From Acidimicrobiales bacterium (GTDB lineage: Bacteria > Actinomycetota > Acidimicrobiia > Acidimicrobiales > VFJN01): a stretch of DNA of 49,294 nucleotides. The notes under the pieces are model-generated. The model saw nothing but the letters and a program-made list of their open reading frames with translations. It did not search any database and had not been told where the DNA came from. The stretch covers positions 1 through 49,294 of the forward strand of contig JAUXRW010000139.1 of the NCBI GenBank assembly GCA_030681555.1, read 5' to 3'. The position numbers and the translations under genes were made by a program. Each line of letters begins with the position of its first letter. Position 1 is the first letter of the stretch. Positions 18,174 to 27,834 of the stretch are shown piece after piece.

Positions 18174-18803
18174 GTGCCGCAGCAGGAGGAGCAGAAGACA
18201 GCCGAGCGGCGCGGGTGGCATCTGCCGGCCGTCGTCGAGCTGCCGTTGCTGCTGCTCGTGGCGCTGGTCGTCACGTTGCTGGTGAAGGCGTTCTTCGCCC
18301 AGGCGTTCTACATCCCGAGCGCGTCGATGGAGCCGCAGCTGCGGGAGGGCGATCGGGTGGTGGTGTCCCGCACCGCCTACCGGCTGCACGACCCGCATCG
18401 GGGCGACGTCGTCGTGTTCCCGGATCCCGGCGCGCCCGAGGAGACCGACGGCTTCGTCGAGGGCCTGGTGGACGACGTCCTGGGTGCGGTGGCGCTCGGG
18501 AGCCACGACGACAGCGAGCTCATCAAGCGCGTCGTGGGCCTGCCGGGCGAGGTCATCCAAGGCCGGGACGGGCGGGTGCTGATCGACGGGCGGCGGGTGT
18601 TCGAGCCGTACCTGGAGCCGGACATGCTGACGTCGGACTTCGGGCCGGCGACGGTGCCGGAGGGCCACGTGTTCGTCCTCGGCGACAACCGGACGAACTC
18701 CCACGACAGCCGGTTCGCGGACGTCGGACCGATCGAGATCGACTCGCTCGTGGGCCGCGCCGTGGCCCGGGTGTGGCCGCCGGGGCGGACTGCGTTCCTC
18801 TGA
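18174..18803 (+). CDS. lepB: Signal peptidase I
   Basis: FYIPSASMEPQLREGDRVVVSR, IKRVVGLPGE, VLGDNRTNSHDSR. Confidence 0.95.
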   Translation: MPQQEEQKTAERRGWHLPAVVELPLLLLVALVVTLLVKAFFAQAFYIPSASMEPQLREGDRVVVSRTAYRLHDPHRGDVVVFPDPGAPEETDGFVEGLVDDVLGAVALGSHDDSELIKRVVGLPGEVIQGRDGRVLIDGRRVFEPYLEPDMLTSDFGPATVPEGHVFVLGDNRTNSHDSRFADVGPIEIDSLVGRAVARVWPPGRTAFL

Positions 18804-18826
18804 GCACCGGGGGTAGCCTCGGTGCC

Positions 18827-19120
18827 ATGTCGACCGAAGACCTCGAGCGGTATGAGGCCGAGATCGAACTCCAGCTCTACAAGGAGTACAAGGACGTCGC
18901 CCCGATGTTCTCCTTCGTGGTCGAGACGGAGCGCCGCTTCTACCTCGCCAACGAGGTCAAGAAGATCGTGCACGACGCCGACGGACGCACCTACGTCGAG
19001 CTCCGGATGCGAGACGCCTGGGTGTGGGACATGTACCGCACCACGCGCTTCGTGGCGGCGGTGAACATCGTGACGTTCAAGGACGTCAACATCGAGGAGC
19101 TCCCCAAGAAGGAGCTGTGA
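18827..19120 (+). CDS. DUF2469 family protein
   Basis: MSTEDLERYEAEIELQLYKEYKDVAPMFSFVVETERRFYLANEV; conserved actinobacterial neighbour of yraN. Confidence 0.93.
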   Translation: MSTEDLERYEAEIELQLYKEYKDVAPMFSFVVETERRFYLANEVKKIVHDADGRTYVELRMRDAWVWDMYRTTRFVAAVNIVTFKDVNIEELPKKEL

Positions 19121-19686
19121 TGGCGGACGGGCGGCGAGCGCTCGGCGCTGCCGGTGAGGCCCGGGCGGCCGCCTGGTACGAAGCCCACGGCTACGTGGTC
19201 GTCGCCCGGAACTGGCGGTGCCGGGAGGGCGAGATCGACCTCGTCGTACGGCGTCGCCGCCAGCTGGTGTTCGTCGAGGTGAAGACGCGCCGAACCGACC
19301 GGTTCGGCGTGCCGGCCGAGGCGGTGACCCCGACGAAGCAACGTCGCCTGCGCGCCCTCGCCCATCACTACCTCGAGGCCACGGGGGCCCGGCCGTCCGG
19401 GCTGCGCTTCGACGTCGTGTCGATCCTCGCCGGGCGGCTCGAGGTCATCGAGGGGGCGTTCTTAGCGACCGATCCCGCCGCAGCGGCGGCCGGATCAGCC
19501 CAGGAACGCCCACAGGACGAGCGCCAGGCAGGCCACCAGCGCGGCCACGACCATGAAGACGTCGGCGGGGGACTTCCGGTGGGGGCGGTACGGGTTCAGG
19601 CCCATCTCCCCAGCATCGCGCTCCCCGGTGCGCCGCCGGACATCAGCCCTTTCCGCCTGTCACATCCCGGGCCTACCCTGCGGTGA
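19120..19686 (+). CDS. YraN family (UPF0102) endonuclease-like protein with unusual C-terminal extension
   Basis: LGAAGEARAAAWYEAHGYVVVARNWRCREGEIDLVVRRRRQLVFVEVKTRR; ATGA overlap with preceding gene. Confidence 0.9.
   Translation: MADGRRALGAAGEARAAAWYEAHGYVVVARNWRCREGEIDLVVRRRRQLVFVEVKTRRTDRFGVPAEAVTPTKQRRLRALAHHYLEATGARPSGLRFDVVSILAGRLEVIEGAFLATDPAAAAAGSAQERPQDERQAGHQRGHDHEDVGGGLPVGAVRVQAHLPSIALPGAPPDISPFRLSHPGPTLR
19495..19605 (-). CDS. Small single-TM protein (36 aa), antisense to yraN 3' end
   Basis: MGLNPYRPHRKSPADVFMVVAALVACLALVLWAFLG*; preceded by GATGCT-N6-ATG; too short for the supplied ORF track. Confidence 0.65.
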   Translation of the reverse strand: MGLNPYRPHRKSPADVFMVVAALVACLALVLWAFLG

Positions 19687-19764
19687 GCGCCTCGACGGCC
19701 GGCGCCGCCCACGGCCCTCCTCCCTGATCCGCACCCTCGTGGTGCCCAGCACGAGGAGCGCCCG

Positions 19765-21291
19765 TTGCTCGGTCTCGTCCCCTCCGCATCCCTGTTCGGC
19801 ATCGACGGGCATGCCGTCACCGTCGAGGTGCACATCAGCAGCGGCCTGCCGTCGTTCACCGTCGTCGGCTCGCCCGACGCATCGTGCCGCGAGGCCCGCG
19901 ACCGCGTCCGTGCCGCGCTGCTCTCGAGCGGCTGCGAGTGGCCCCTGCAGCGGGTGACGGTGAACCTCGCCCCGCCCACGGTCCGCAAGGTCGGGCCCGG
20001 GCTCGACCTCGCGATCGCCGTGGCGATGCTCGTGGCCTCCGGACAGATCACCCAGCAGGCCGTGGGCGACCGCTCGTTCCTGGGCGAGCTCGGGCTCGAC
20101 GGCGCCGTGCGGCCGGTGGCGGGCACCTTGTGCCTCACCGACGCGCTGGGCACGGGGGCGCTCGTGCTTCCGGTGCCCAGCGCCGTGGAGGCGGGGCTCG
20201 TCGGCGACCGGATCCTGCACCCGGTTCGGAACCTCGCGGAGGTGGTCGCGTGCCTGGAAGGCGCCGACCCCTGGCCGGTACCGAGCCCGATCGAGGTCGC
20301 CCCGCCCCCGCCTCCCACCGATGACCTGGCCGACGTGCGTGGCCAGCCCGTCGCGCGGTTCGCCCTGGAGGTGGCCGCGGCGGGCGGCCACCACCTCCTC
20401 CTGCTCGGGCCTCCGGGGGCGGGCAAGACGATGTTGGCGGCCCGGCTCCCCGGCGTGCTGCCGCCGCTCAGCGACGGGGAGGCGCTGCAGACCACGCGTG
20501 TGCACTCCGCCGCCGGCCTGGCCCTTCCGACGGGCGGGCTCATCCGCATCCCGCCGTTCCGAGCGCCCCACCACGGCGCCTCGGCGGTGGCGCTCGTCGG
20601 CGGGGGGACCGCGCTGCTCCGCCCCGGCGAGATCAGCGCCGCCCACAACGGCGTGCTCTTCCTCGACGAGCTGGCCGAGTTCCCGCCGCGGGTCCTCGAC
20701 GCCCTCCGCCAACCGCTCGAGGAAGGGGCGGTCCGTGTGGCTCGCGCCGTGGCGTCGGTGAGCCTCCCTGCCCGGTTCCTGCTGGTCGCGGCCATGAACC
20801 CGTGCCCCTGCGGCTACGGCAGCCGGCCGGGCGGCTGCCGCTGCACCGACTCCGCCCGGGCGCGTTACGCGCGGCGGTTGTCGGGTCCGCTCCTCGACCG
20901 CTTCGACCTCCGCGTGGAGGTCACCCGCCCCTCGGTGGAGGATCTGCTCGGGCACCAGCCCGGCGAGTCCTCGGCCTCGGTGGCGAGGCGCGTGGCGGAG
21001 GTGCGCGACCTCGCCGTGCGGCGCGGCGTGCGCAGCAACAGCGAGCTGCCCGCACGGCGGCTCGACGAGGTGGCCCCGCTGTCGCACGACGCCACCCGCC
21101 TCCTCACCGACGTCCTGAGGTCCGGCCGGCTCTCGGCCCGCGGCCTGCACCGGGTGCGTCGGGTGGCCCGCACCATCGCCGACCTGAGCGGGGCGCCGCA
21201 CGAGATCGGCGCGGCCCACGTGGCCACGGCCCTCGGGCTCCGTGTCGACCCGGCGCTCGACCAGCCGGCGCCGGTGGAGCTGGCCGGATGA
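19765..21291 (+). CDS. comM: YifB/ComM family Mg-chelatase-like AAA ATPase
   Basis: LGLVPSASLFGIDGHAVTVEVHISSGLPSFTVVG, GPPGAGKTMLAARLPG, NPCPCGYG. Confidence 0.95.
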   Translation: MLGLVPSASLFGIDGHAVTVEVHISSGLPSFTVVGSPDASCREARDRVRAALLSSGCEWPLQRVTVNLAPPTVRKVGPGLDLAIAVAMLVASGQITQQAVGDRSFLGELGLDGAVRPVAGTLCLTDALGTGALVLPVPSAVEAGLVGDRILHPVRNLAEVVACLEGADPWPVPSPIEVAPPPPPTDDLADVRGQPVARFALEVAAAGGHHLLLLGPPGAGKTMLAARLPGVLPPLSDGEALQTTRVHSAAGLALPTGGLIRIPPFRAPHHGASAVALVGGGTALLRPGEISAAHNGVLFLDELAEFPPRVLDALRQPLEEGAVRVARAVASVSLPARFLLVAAMNPCPCGYGSRPGGCRCTDSARARYARRLSGPLLDRFDLRVEVTRPSVEDLLGHQPGESSASVARRVAEVRDLAVRRGVRSNSELPARRLDEVAPLSHDATRLLTDVLRSGRLSARGLHRVRRVARTIADLSGAPHEIGAAHVATALGLRVDPALDQPAPVELAG

Positions 21292-22385
21292 CAGCGACGA
21301 TGTCGGCGGCGGGTAGCGCAGCACTGCTCGCCGGCCTCCCGGGTATCGGCCCGAATCGGCTGGCGGAGCTCCTCGCCGACGACGACCCCGAGGCCGTGTG
21401 GCAGCTGGTCGTAGCCGGGAGGGTGGACGATCCACACGCCGAGGCGTGGGCCGCCGTGGCGCGCGCGGCCGACCCCGCCGCCGAGGCGGCGCGCTACGCC
21501 GAGGCAGAGGTGCGGGTCCTCACGCGGGCCGACGCGGCCTACCCGGCCGTGCTGGCCGCCGACCTGGCGCCGCCCGGGGTCCTGTTCGCTCGCGGCGAGC
21601 TGTCCGCGCTGGAGACGCCCCGGGTGGCCATCGTCGGCACTCGCCGGTGCACGGGCACCGGGGCGGGGTTCGCTCGCGAGCTCGGCCGCGAGCTGGCGAC
21701 CGCCGGCGTCGGGGTCGTGTCGGGGCTCGCCCTCGGCATCGACGGCGCCGCCCACCGCGGGGTGCTCGACGCCGCAGGTGTGTCCTGGGCCGCACCGATC
21801 GGCGTGGTCGGGTGCGGCCTCGACGTTCCCTACCCGGCCCGACACCGGCCGCTGTGGGACGCGGTGGGGGAGCGGGGGGTGCTCCTGAGCGAGGCGCCAC
21901 TCGGCGCACGGCCCGCGCCCTGGCGCTTCCCCGCCCGCAACCGGATCATCGCCGCGCTGGCCGATCTGGTGGTCGTGGTGGAGTCGCACGCGGCCGGGGG
22001 CTCCCTGCTCACGGTCACGGAGGCCATCGGCCGCGGCATCGAGGTGCTCGCGGTGCCCGGTTCGGTCCGCAACCCGGCGGCGGCGGGCACCAACCAGCTC
22101 CTCGCCGAGGGGTGTCATCCGGTGACCGCCGCCGACGACATCCTCGTCGCCCTCGGGATGGTGCCCGGTGGGCGCCGGTCCGCGGCGGAGCGGCGTCCGG
22201 CCCCCGACGACGACGGACGAAGGGTCCTCGAGGCCTTCGACTGGGAGCCGGCCACCCTCGAGCAGCTGGTCCTGCGCACGGGGCTGGCTCTCGGCGTCCT
22301 CGCCCTCTCGGTCCAGCAGCTCCTCGACGCCGGCTGGATCATGGCCCAAGGGTCCTGGTACGAGCGGGTGCCTTCGGTACCGTGA
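21288..22385 (+). CDS. dprA: DNA-processing protein DprA
   Basis: VAIVGTRRCTGTGAGFARELGRELATAGVGVVSGLALGIDGAAHRG, FPARNRIIAALAD. Confidence 0.95.
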   Translation: MTATMSAAGSAALLAGLPGIGPNRLAELLADDDPEAVWQLVVAGRVDDPHAEAWAAVARAADPAAEAARYAEAEVRVLTRADAAYPAVLAADLAPPGVLFARGELSALETPRVAIVGTRRCTGTGAGFARELGRELATAGVGVVSGLALGIDGAAHRGVLDAAGVSWAAPIGVVGCGLDVPYPARHRPLWDAVGERGVLLSEAPLGARPAPWRFPARNRIIAALADLVVVVESHAAGGSLLTVTEAIGRGIEVLAVPGSVRNPAAAGTNQLLAEGCHPVTAADDILVALGMVPGGRRSAAERRPAPDDDGRRVLEAFDWEPATLEQLVLRTGLALGVLALSVQQLLDAGWIMAQGSWYERVPSVP

Positions 22386-22390
22386 CGGCC

Positions 22391-23269
22391 ATGGCCTGGC
22401 ACGAGCGCGACTTCCTGGCCTCACTCACCTCGGTGGCGCCCCGCACCATCACCGCGTACCGCAGCGACCTGTCGGCGTTCACGGAGTGGGCCCGGCGCGG
22501 GGACGTGCACGGTCCCGAAGACGTCGATCGCACGATGCTGCGGCGCTACGTCGCCCACCTCGCCACGCGCCACTACGCGCGCCGATCGGTCGCCCGCAAG
22601 GTGTCCACGCTCCGGCGCTACTTCGCGTGGGCCACCCGCACGGGCCTCGTGCCGGCGGATCCGTCGCTCCGCCTCTCCGCACCCAGCGGCGAGGGGCGGC
22701 TGCCCAGGGTGCTCCACCAGGACGAGGTCAACGGCCTGCTCGACGTCGCACCGGCCGCCACCGGGCCGGGGCCGCCGGCCGTCCGGGCCCGTGACGACGC
22801 CGTGCTCGAGGTGCTCTACGGCAGTGGGCTGCGCGTCGGCGAGCTCTGCAGCCTCGACGTCGACAGCCTCGACCTCGCCCGCGGGCGCGCCACCGTGTGG
22901 GGCAAGGGCTCGAAGCAGCGGGTGGTGCCGTTGAGCGAGCCGTCCGTCGCCGCCCTGCGGTCCTGGGCTGCGGCGCGCCAGCAGCTCCTCACCGCCGACA
23001 CCCCGGCCGGTGCGCTGTTCGTGAACCGACGGGGCCGTCGGCTCACGCCGCGTGACGTCGCGCGGATCCTCGACCGGCGCGCGGCCAGCCCCACCCACCC
23101 CCACGCGCTCCGCCACACCTTCGCCACGCACCTCCTCGACGGCGGCGCCGATCTACGGGCGGTCCAGGAGCTCCTCGGCCACGCCGACCTCGCCACCACG
23201 CAGCGCTACACCCACGTCAGCCGCGAACGGCTGCGTCGCGTCTACGACGCCACCCATCCCCGGGCCTAG
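22391..23269 (+). CDS. xerC: Tyrosine recombinase XerC/XerD family
   Basis: LYGSGLRVGELCSLDVDSLDL, HPHALRHTFATHLLDGGADLRAVQELLGHADLATTQRYTH. Confidence 0.92.
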   Translation: MAWHERDFLASLTSVAPRTITAYRSDLSAFTEWARRGDVHGPEDVDRTMLRRYVAHLATRHYARRSVARKVSTLRRYFAWATRTGLVPADPSLRLSAPSGEGRLPRVLHQDEVNGLLDVAPAATGPGPPAVRARDDAVLEVLYGSGLRVGELCSLDVDSLDLARGRATVWGKGSKQRVVPLSEPSVAALRSWAAARQQLLTADTPAGALFVNRRGRRLTPRDVARILDRRAASPTHPHALRHTFATHLLDGGADLRAVQELLGHADLATTQRYTHVSRERLRRVYDATHPRA

Positions 23270-23365
23270 CCCCGCCTCGCGGCCCTCGACGGCCGCCCCC
23301 GCCCAGGTTCCCCCGCTGATCCACCGCGCTGCGGCTCGCCGCGGCGCGTCACGAGGGAGGGGCAG

Positions 23366-25072
23366 ATGCCTCACCGCGCCGTGCGGTCCGCGGTCGTCGC
23401 CGTCGTCCTGGGGCTGCTCGTCGGCCTCCTTGCGCCCACGCCGACGGGCGCCGCTCCACCGCCGTACCTCCCGCCCGTCGAGGCCGCGGTGGTCGACGGG
23501 TTCCGCCCGCCGACCACGCCGTACGGACCGGGCAACCGCGGGCTGGAGTACGCCACGGCGCCCGGCACCGACGTTCGGGCGGCGGCGGACGGCCGGGTGA
23601 CGTTCGCCGGCAACGTCGCCGGGACGCGCCATGTCACGCTCCTCCACGCCGACGGGCTCCGCACCACCTACTCCTTCCTGGCGGAGATAGCGGTCGTCAC
23701 CGGCCAGGAGGTGCACCAGGGCGACGTGGTGGGGCGCACGGCCGGGCGGCTGCACTTCAGCGCTCGCGCCGGCGACAGTTACCTCGACCCGGCGGCGCTG
23801 TTCGGCGGCGGCCCCCCGAAGGTGCGCCTCGTCCCCTTCGACGAGCCGCCGGGGGCGGGTCCGTCCGGAGAGCGGAGCGCCATCCGACAGCTGCTCGGGG
23901 GCACCGTCGGCCTCGGCGCGGCGCTCGGCAGTGCGGTGGGTGGTGCCGTGGAGGGTGCGGTGGACGCCGGGACGGCGCTGGCCGGGTCGGCCGTCGACCA
24001 GACCGCAGCCTGGCTCGGGTCGAAGGCCCAGCTGCTGCGGACGATCGCGCACTACGCGCAGCGCTTCGCGCCGGTGCTCGCCACCATCGACCGCGTCCGC
24101 ACCGCCATCGACATCGTTCGCACGGCGTGGCAGGTGGCGCACCGGCAGTGCACCGACCCCGACGTGGTGGCGGAGCCCCCTGTCGAGCGGCGGGTGGCGC
24201 TGCTCGTGGCCGGGTTGGGGTCCACGAGCGAGGGCGCGGCCGTCGACGACGTCGACGTCGGCGCCTTGGGCTACGAGCCGGCCGACGTGCTGCGCTTCAG
24301 CTACGCCGGTGGGCGCACGGCGACAGCCGCCAGCGGCGAGCTGTCCCGGATCCCGTCCACCACCTACGACGCGGCCACGTCCCAGGGCGACCTCCGCGAG
24401 TCGGGCCGCCGGCTGGCCGACCTGGTCGAGGACGTGGCCGCCCGCGCCGAGGGCGCACCGATCGACCTCGTGGCCCACTCTCAGGGCGGCATCGTCGTCC
24501 GCCTCGCCCTGCTCGAGCTCGAGGCGCGCCACGGGGCCTCGTGGCTCGACCGGGTGGGGCTCGTGGCGACTCTCGGCACGCCCCATGGGGGCGCCGACGC
24601 GGCCACGGCGCTCCACGCCCTCTCGAAAACGCTGCCCGGCCGAATGACGCTCGACGTCGTCGACGACAGCGGTCTGCTGGCGATCTCGGCGAAGGCACCC
24701 AGTGCGGCCCAGCTGGGGGAGACCTCGGACGTCATCGAGCAGCTGGCGGATCGCCCCCTGCCGGTCGGGGTCGATGCGATCTCGATCGCCGCTCGCGGTG
24801 ACCTCATCGTGCCCGTCCCCCGCACCGAGCTCGATGGGGCCCCGCAGGTGGTCGTGCCGCTCCTCGGACCCACCGCCCACGACCGGCTGCCGGGCAGTCC
24901 CGAGGCGCAGCAGGAGCTGGCCTTCGCGCTGGCCGGGCGGCCGCCGCGCTGCCGGTCCTTCGGCGATGCCCTCAGCGATCAGCTCGTCGGCGAGGGCATC
25001 AGCCTCGGCGAGGACGCCGCCGGGGCGTTCGCCTGGGGGCTCACGGCCCGGCCTGCGTTGGCCCCCCGGTGA
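23366..25072 (+). CDS. Secreted fusion: degenerate M23/LytM-like domain + PGAP1-like alpha/beta hydrolase (lipase/esterase)
   Basis: Signal peptide; NRGLEYATAPGTDVRAAADGRVTFAG...GDVVGRTAGRLHFSAR (LytM-like); IDLVAHSQGGIVVRLAL (GxSxG-like nucleophile) ... VGLVATLGTPHGGADAA. Confidence 0.85.
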   Translation: MPHRAVRSAVVAVVLGLLVGLLAPTPTGAAPPPYLPPVEAAVVDGFRPPTTPYGPGNRGLEYATAPGTDVRAAADGRVTFAGNVAGTRHVTLLHADGLRTTYSFLAEIAVVTGQEVHQGDVVGRTAGRLHFSARAGDSYLDPAALFGGGPPKVRLVPFDEPPGAGPSGERSAIRQLLGGTVGLGAALGSAVGGAVEGAVDAGTALAGSAVDQTAAWLGSKAQLLRTIAHYAQRFAPVLATIDRVRTAIDIVRTAWQVAHRQCTDPDVVAEPPVERRVALLVAGLGSTSEGAAVDDVDVGALGYEPADVLRFSYAGGRTATAASGELSRIPSTTYDAATSQGDLRESGRRLADLVEDVAARAEGAPIDLVAHSQGGIVVRLALLELEARHGASWLDRVGLVATLGTPHGGADAATALHALSKTLPGRMTLDVVDDSGLLAISAKAPSAAQLGETSDVIEQLADRPLPVGVDAISIAARGDLIVPVPRTELDGAPQVVVPLLGPTAHDRLPGSPEAQQELAFALAGRPPRCRSFGDALSDQLVGEGISLGEDAAGAFAWGLTARPALAPR

Positions 25073-25234
25073 GGCCACCGCTAGCATCGCCCGTCGGCCT
25101 GGCAACCGCCTGGCTGATCCACACACACTGCACCCGGGCCATCCCGCGGTCGCCACCTCCGGTCCGCCGGTGGAGGCGCCAGGCCCGGCGTCGGCACCCA
25201 TCGCCGGCACAGCAACCGAGGGAAGGAGCCCATC

Positions 25235-26251
25235 GTGGCCGTCGTCACCATGAAGCAGCTACTGGAGGCAGGTGTCCACTTCGGGCACCAGACCCGGCGG
25301 TGGAACCCGAAGATGAAGCGGTTCATCTTCGGTGAGCGCAACGGCATCTACATCATCGACCTGCAGCAGACGCTGGGTCGGATCGAGACCGCCTACACCT
25401 TCGTCCGCGACCTCGTCGCCGACGGCGGCACTATCCTCTTCATCGGCACCAAGAAGCAGGCCCAGGACCCGATCCAGTCCTACGCCGAGAAGGTTGGCAT
25501 GCCGTACATCAACCAGCGCTGGCTGGGCGGCATGCTCACGAACTTCGAGACCATCGGGAAGCGCGTCTCCAAGATGCAGGAGTACCGGCGCATGCGGGCG
25601 TCCGGCGAGTTCGACGCGATGCCCAAGAAGGAGGCCCTGCTCCTCAGCCGTGAGCTCGAGAAGCTCGAGCGCAACCTGGGCGGCATCGCCCAGATGGAGC
25701 GCCTGCCCGACGCCGTGTTCATCCTCGATACGAAGAAGGAGCACATCGGCGTCACCGAGGCCAACAAGCTCGGTATCCCGATCATCGCCGTGGTCGACAC
25801 CAACTGCGACCCCGACGTGATCCAGTTCGTCATCCCCGGCAACGACGACGCCATCCGCTCGGGCAACCTGATGTGCCGGGTGATCGCCGACGCCGTCGAG
25901 GAGGGGCGCTTCATCGCCTCACGCAAGGGCACCGGCACCGCGCCGCCCCAGGAGCGCACCGAGGACGAGGAGGCACGGGTTGCCGCCGACCAGGCCGAGG
26001 CCCGCCGCCAGGCGCTGCTCGCCCAGCAGGAGCGCGAGGCCCGCATCGCCGCCGGCCAGGCCCCCGCCGGGGGGCCGAACCGCCCGATCCCGCCGCCCCC
26101 CGCCGTGGCCGAGGCCCCTGCCTCCGCGGCCCTCACCGGCGAAGCCGAGGCCGCTGTCCCGGAGGTTGCTGTCCCGGAGGTTGCTGTCCCGGAGGCCGCT
26201 GTCCCGGAGGCCGCTGCCGCGGAGGCTCCCGAGGCGCCGGCCGAGGGCTGA
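25235..26251 (+). CDS. rpsB: 30S ribosomal protein S2 with long Ala/Pro/Val/Glu C-terminal tail
   Basis: [54 protein letters not shown]. Confidence 0.98.
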   Translation: MAVVTMKQLLEAGVHFGHQTRRWNPKMKRFIFGERNGIYIIDLQQTLGRIETAYTFVRDLVADGGTILFIGTKKQAQDPIQSYAEKVGMPYINQRWLGGMLTNFETIGKRVSKMQEYRRMRASGEFDAMPKKEALLLSRELEKLERNLGGIAQMERLPDAVFILDTKKEHIGVTEANKLGIPIIAVVDTNCDPDVIQFVIPGNDDAIRSGNLMCRVIADAVEEGRFIASRKGTGTAPPQERTEDEEARVAADQAEARRQALLAQQEREARIAAGQAPAGGPNRPIPPPPAVAEAPASAALTGEAEAAVPEVAVPEVAVPEAAVPEAAAAEAPEAPAEG

Positions 26252-26308
26252 CGCCCACCTCCCCCCGCACGACCAGCCTGCGCCGCAGGAGAGGAGCAAC
26301 CCCCCACG

Positions 26309-27100
26309 ATGTCGATCTCAGCCAAGGACGTGCAGTCCCTCCGCCAGGCCACGGGCGCCGGGATGATGGACGCCAAGCGCGCCCTCGAGGAGACCGGCGG
26401 CGACTTCGACGCCGCGGCCAAGGCGCTTCGGGAGAAGGGGCTGGCCAAGTCCGTCGACCGCTCCGACCGGGAGAACACCCAGGGTGCCGTAGCCGTCGGT
26501 TCGGCCGACGGCGTCGCCGCCATCGTCGAGCTCAAGTGCGAGACCGACTTCGTGGCGAAGTCCGACGGCTTCCTCGAGGTTCTCGACGAGCTGTTCGCGG
26601 CCGTCCTCGCCGACGGCGAGGACGCGATCGACGCCCGCCGCGAGCAGGTCGACGACCTGAAGGTGACTCTCAAGGAGAACATCGACGTCGGTCGGGTGAT
26701 CCGCATCGAGGTAGGCCCGGCGCAGGTCGCCGACACCTACCTGCACAAGCAGGAGGGCCGGGGTGTGAACGCAGTGGTGGTCGTGCTCGACGGCGGCGAC
26801 GCGGCGCTGGCCCACGAGATCGCGGTGCACGCCGCATTCGCCAAGCCCCGGTACCTGACCCGCGAGGACGTCGACCCGGCGGCGGCGGCCGAGGAGCGGT
26901 CGACGCTCGAGGCCATCACCCGGGCCGAGGGCAAGCCCGAGCAGGCCATCGAGAAGATCGTCGATGGGCGGCTCAACGCCTGGTACAAGGACCAGGTGCT
27001 CCTGGAGCAGCCGTTCGTGCGAGACGACAAGCGGTCCATCAGCCAGCTGCTCGGGGGCGCCACCATCGCCCGCTTCGCCCAGGTGTACATCGGCTCTTGA
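26309..27100 (+). CDS. tsf: Elongation factor Ts
   Basis: SISAKDVQSLRQATGAGMMDAKRALEETGGDFDAA; ELKCETDFVAKSDGF. Confidence 0.98.
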   Translation: MSISAKDVQSLRQATGAGMMDAKRALEETGGDFDAAAKALREKGLAKSVDRSDRENTQGAVAVGSADGVAAIVELKCETDFVAKSDGFLEVLDELFAAVLADGEDAIDARREQVDDLKVTLKENIDVGRVIRIEVGPAQVADTYLHKQEGRGVNAVVVVLDGGDAALAHEIAVHAAFAKPRYLTREDVDPAAAAEERSTLEAITRAEGKPEQAIEKIVDGRLNAWYKDQVLLEQPFVRDDKRSISQLLGGATIARFAQVYIGS

Positions 27101-27813
27101 GCAGCCCTCGGTACGCCCGGATCCTGCTGAAGCTGTCCGGCGAGGCGTTCGCCGGCAAGGACAACCCCATCGACGGCCGGGTGGCCGAGTTCGTGGCTGG
27201 CGAGATCGCGGAGGCCCGCGCACTCGGCGTGGACGTGGCCGTGGTGGTAGGCGGCGGAAACATCTGGCGGGGCATGACGGGCGCCGGGTCCGGCATGGAC
27301 CGCGCCCAGGCGGACTACATGGGCATGCTGGCCACGGTCATCAACGCCCTGGCCCTGCAGGACACGCTGGAGCGCCTCGGTCAGCCCACGCGCGTGCAGT
27401 CGGCCATCCACATGGCGCAGGTCGCCGAGCCATACATCCGGCGCAAGGCCATCCGCCACCTCGAGAAGGGCCGCGTCGTGATCTTCGCAGGCGGCACCGG
27501 CAACCCGTTCTTCACCACCGACACAGCGGCGGCACTGCGAGCCGTCGAGCTGGAGGCCGACGCGATGCTGCGCGGCACCCACTCCGGCGTCGACGGGCTG
27601 TACACCGACGACCCCCGCACGAACCCCGAGGCCACCCTCATCGACGAGGTCACCTATCTCGACGTCCTCAACCGGGGCCTGAAGGCGATGGACTCCACCG
27701 CGATCACCCTCTGCATGGACAACCAGCTCCCGATCGTGATGTTCGACCTCCTCGGGAAGGGCAACGTCAAAGCCATCCTCGAGGGGAAGTCCATCGGTAC
27801 TGTGGTCCGATGA
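27097..27813 (+). CDS. pyrH: UMP kinase
   Basis: RILLKLSGEAFAG, VAVVVGGGNIWRG, VIFAGGTGNPFFTTDTAAALRA; TTG start overlapping tsf stop (TTGA). Confidence 0.96.
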   Translation: MSSPRYARILLKLSGEAFAGKDNPIDGRVAEFVAGEIAEARALGVDVAVVVGGGNIWRGMTGAGSGMDRAQADYMGMLATVINALALQDTLERLGQPTRVQSAIHMAQVAEPYIRRKAIRHLEKGRVVIFAGGTGNPFFTTDTAAALRAVELEADAMLRGTHSGVDGLYTDDPRTNPEATLIDEVTYLDVLNRGLKAMDSTAITLCMDNQLPIVMFDLLGKGNVKAILEGKSIGTVVR

Positions 27814-27834
27814 CCGCTGGGGGTTGTGCCGCCG

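Noticed and set aside
22378-22390. GTG 22382 as the xerC start
   Set aside because: TACCGT-N7-ATG places a leaderless start at ATG 22391; GTG overlaps the predicted -10
23279-23296. GCGGCC-ctcgac-GGCCGC hairpin after xerC as intrinsic terminator
   Set aside because: Short stem, no U-tract; such stems are expected by chance at this GC content
25073-25234. Possible S2 leader regulatory RNA upstream of rpsB
   Set aside because: TAGCAT -10 and GC-rich partial inverted repeats present, but no clear stem beyond what the base composition would give
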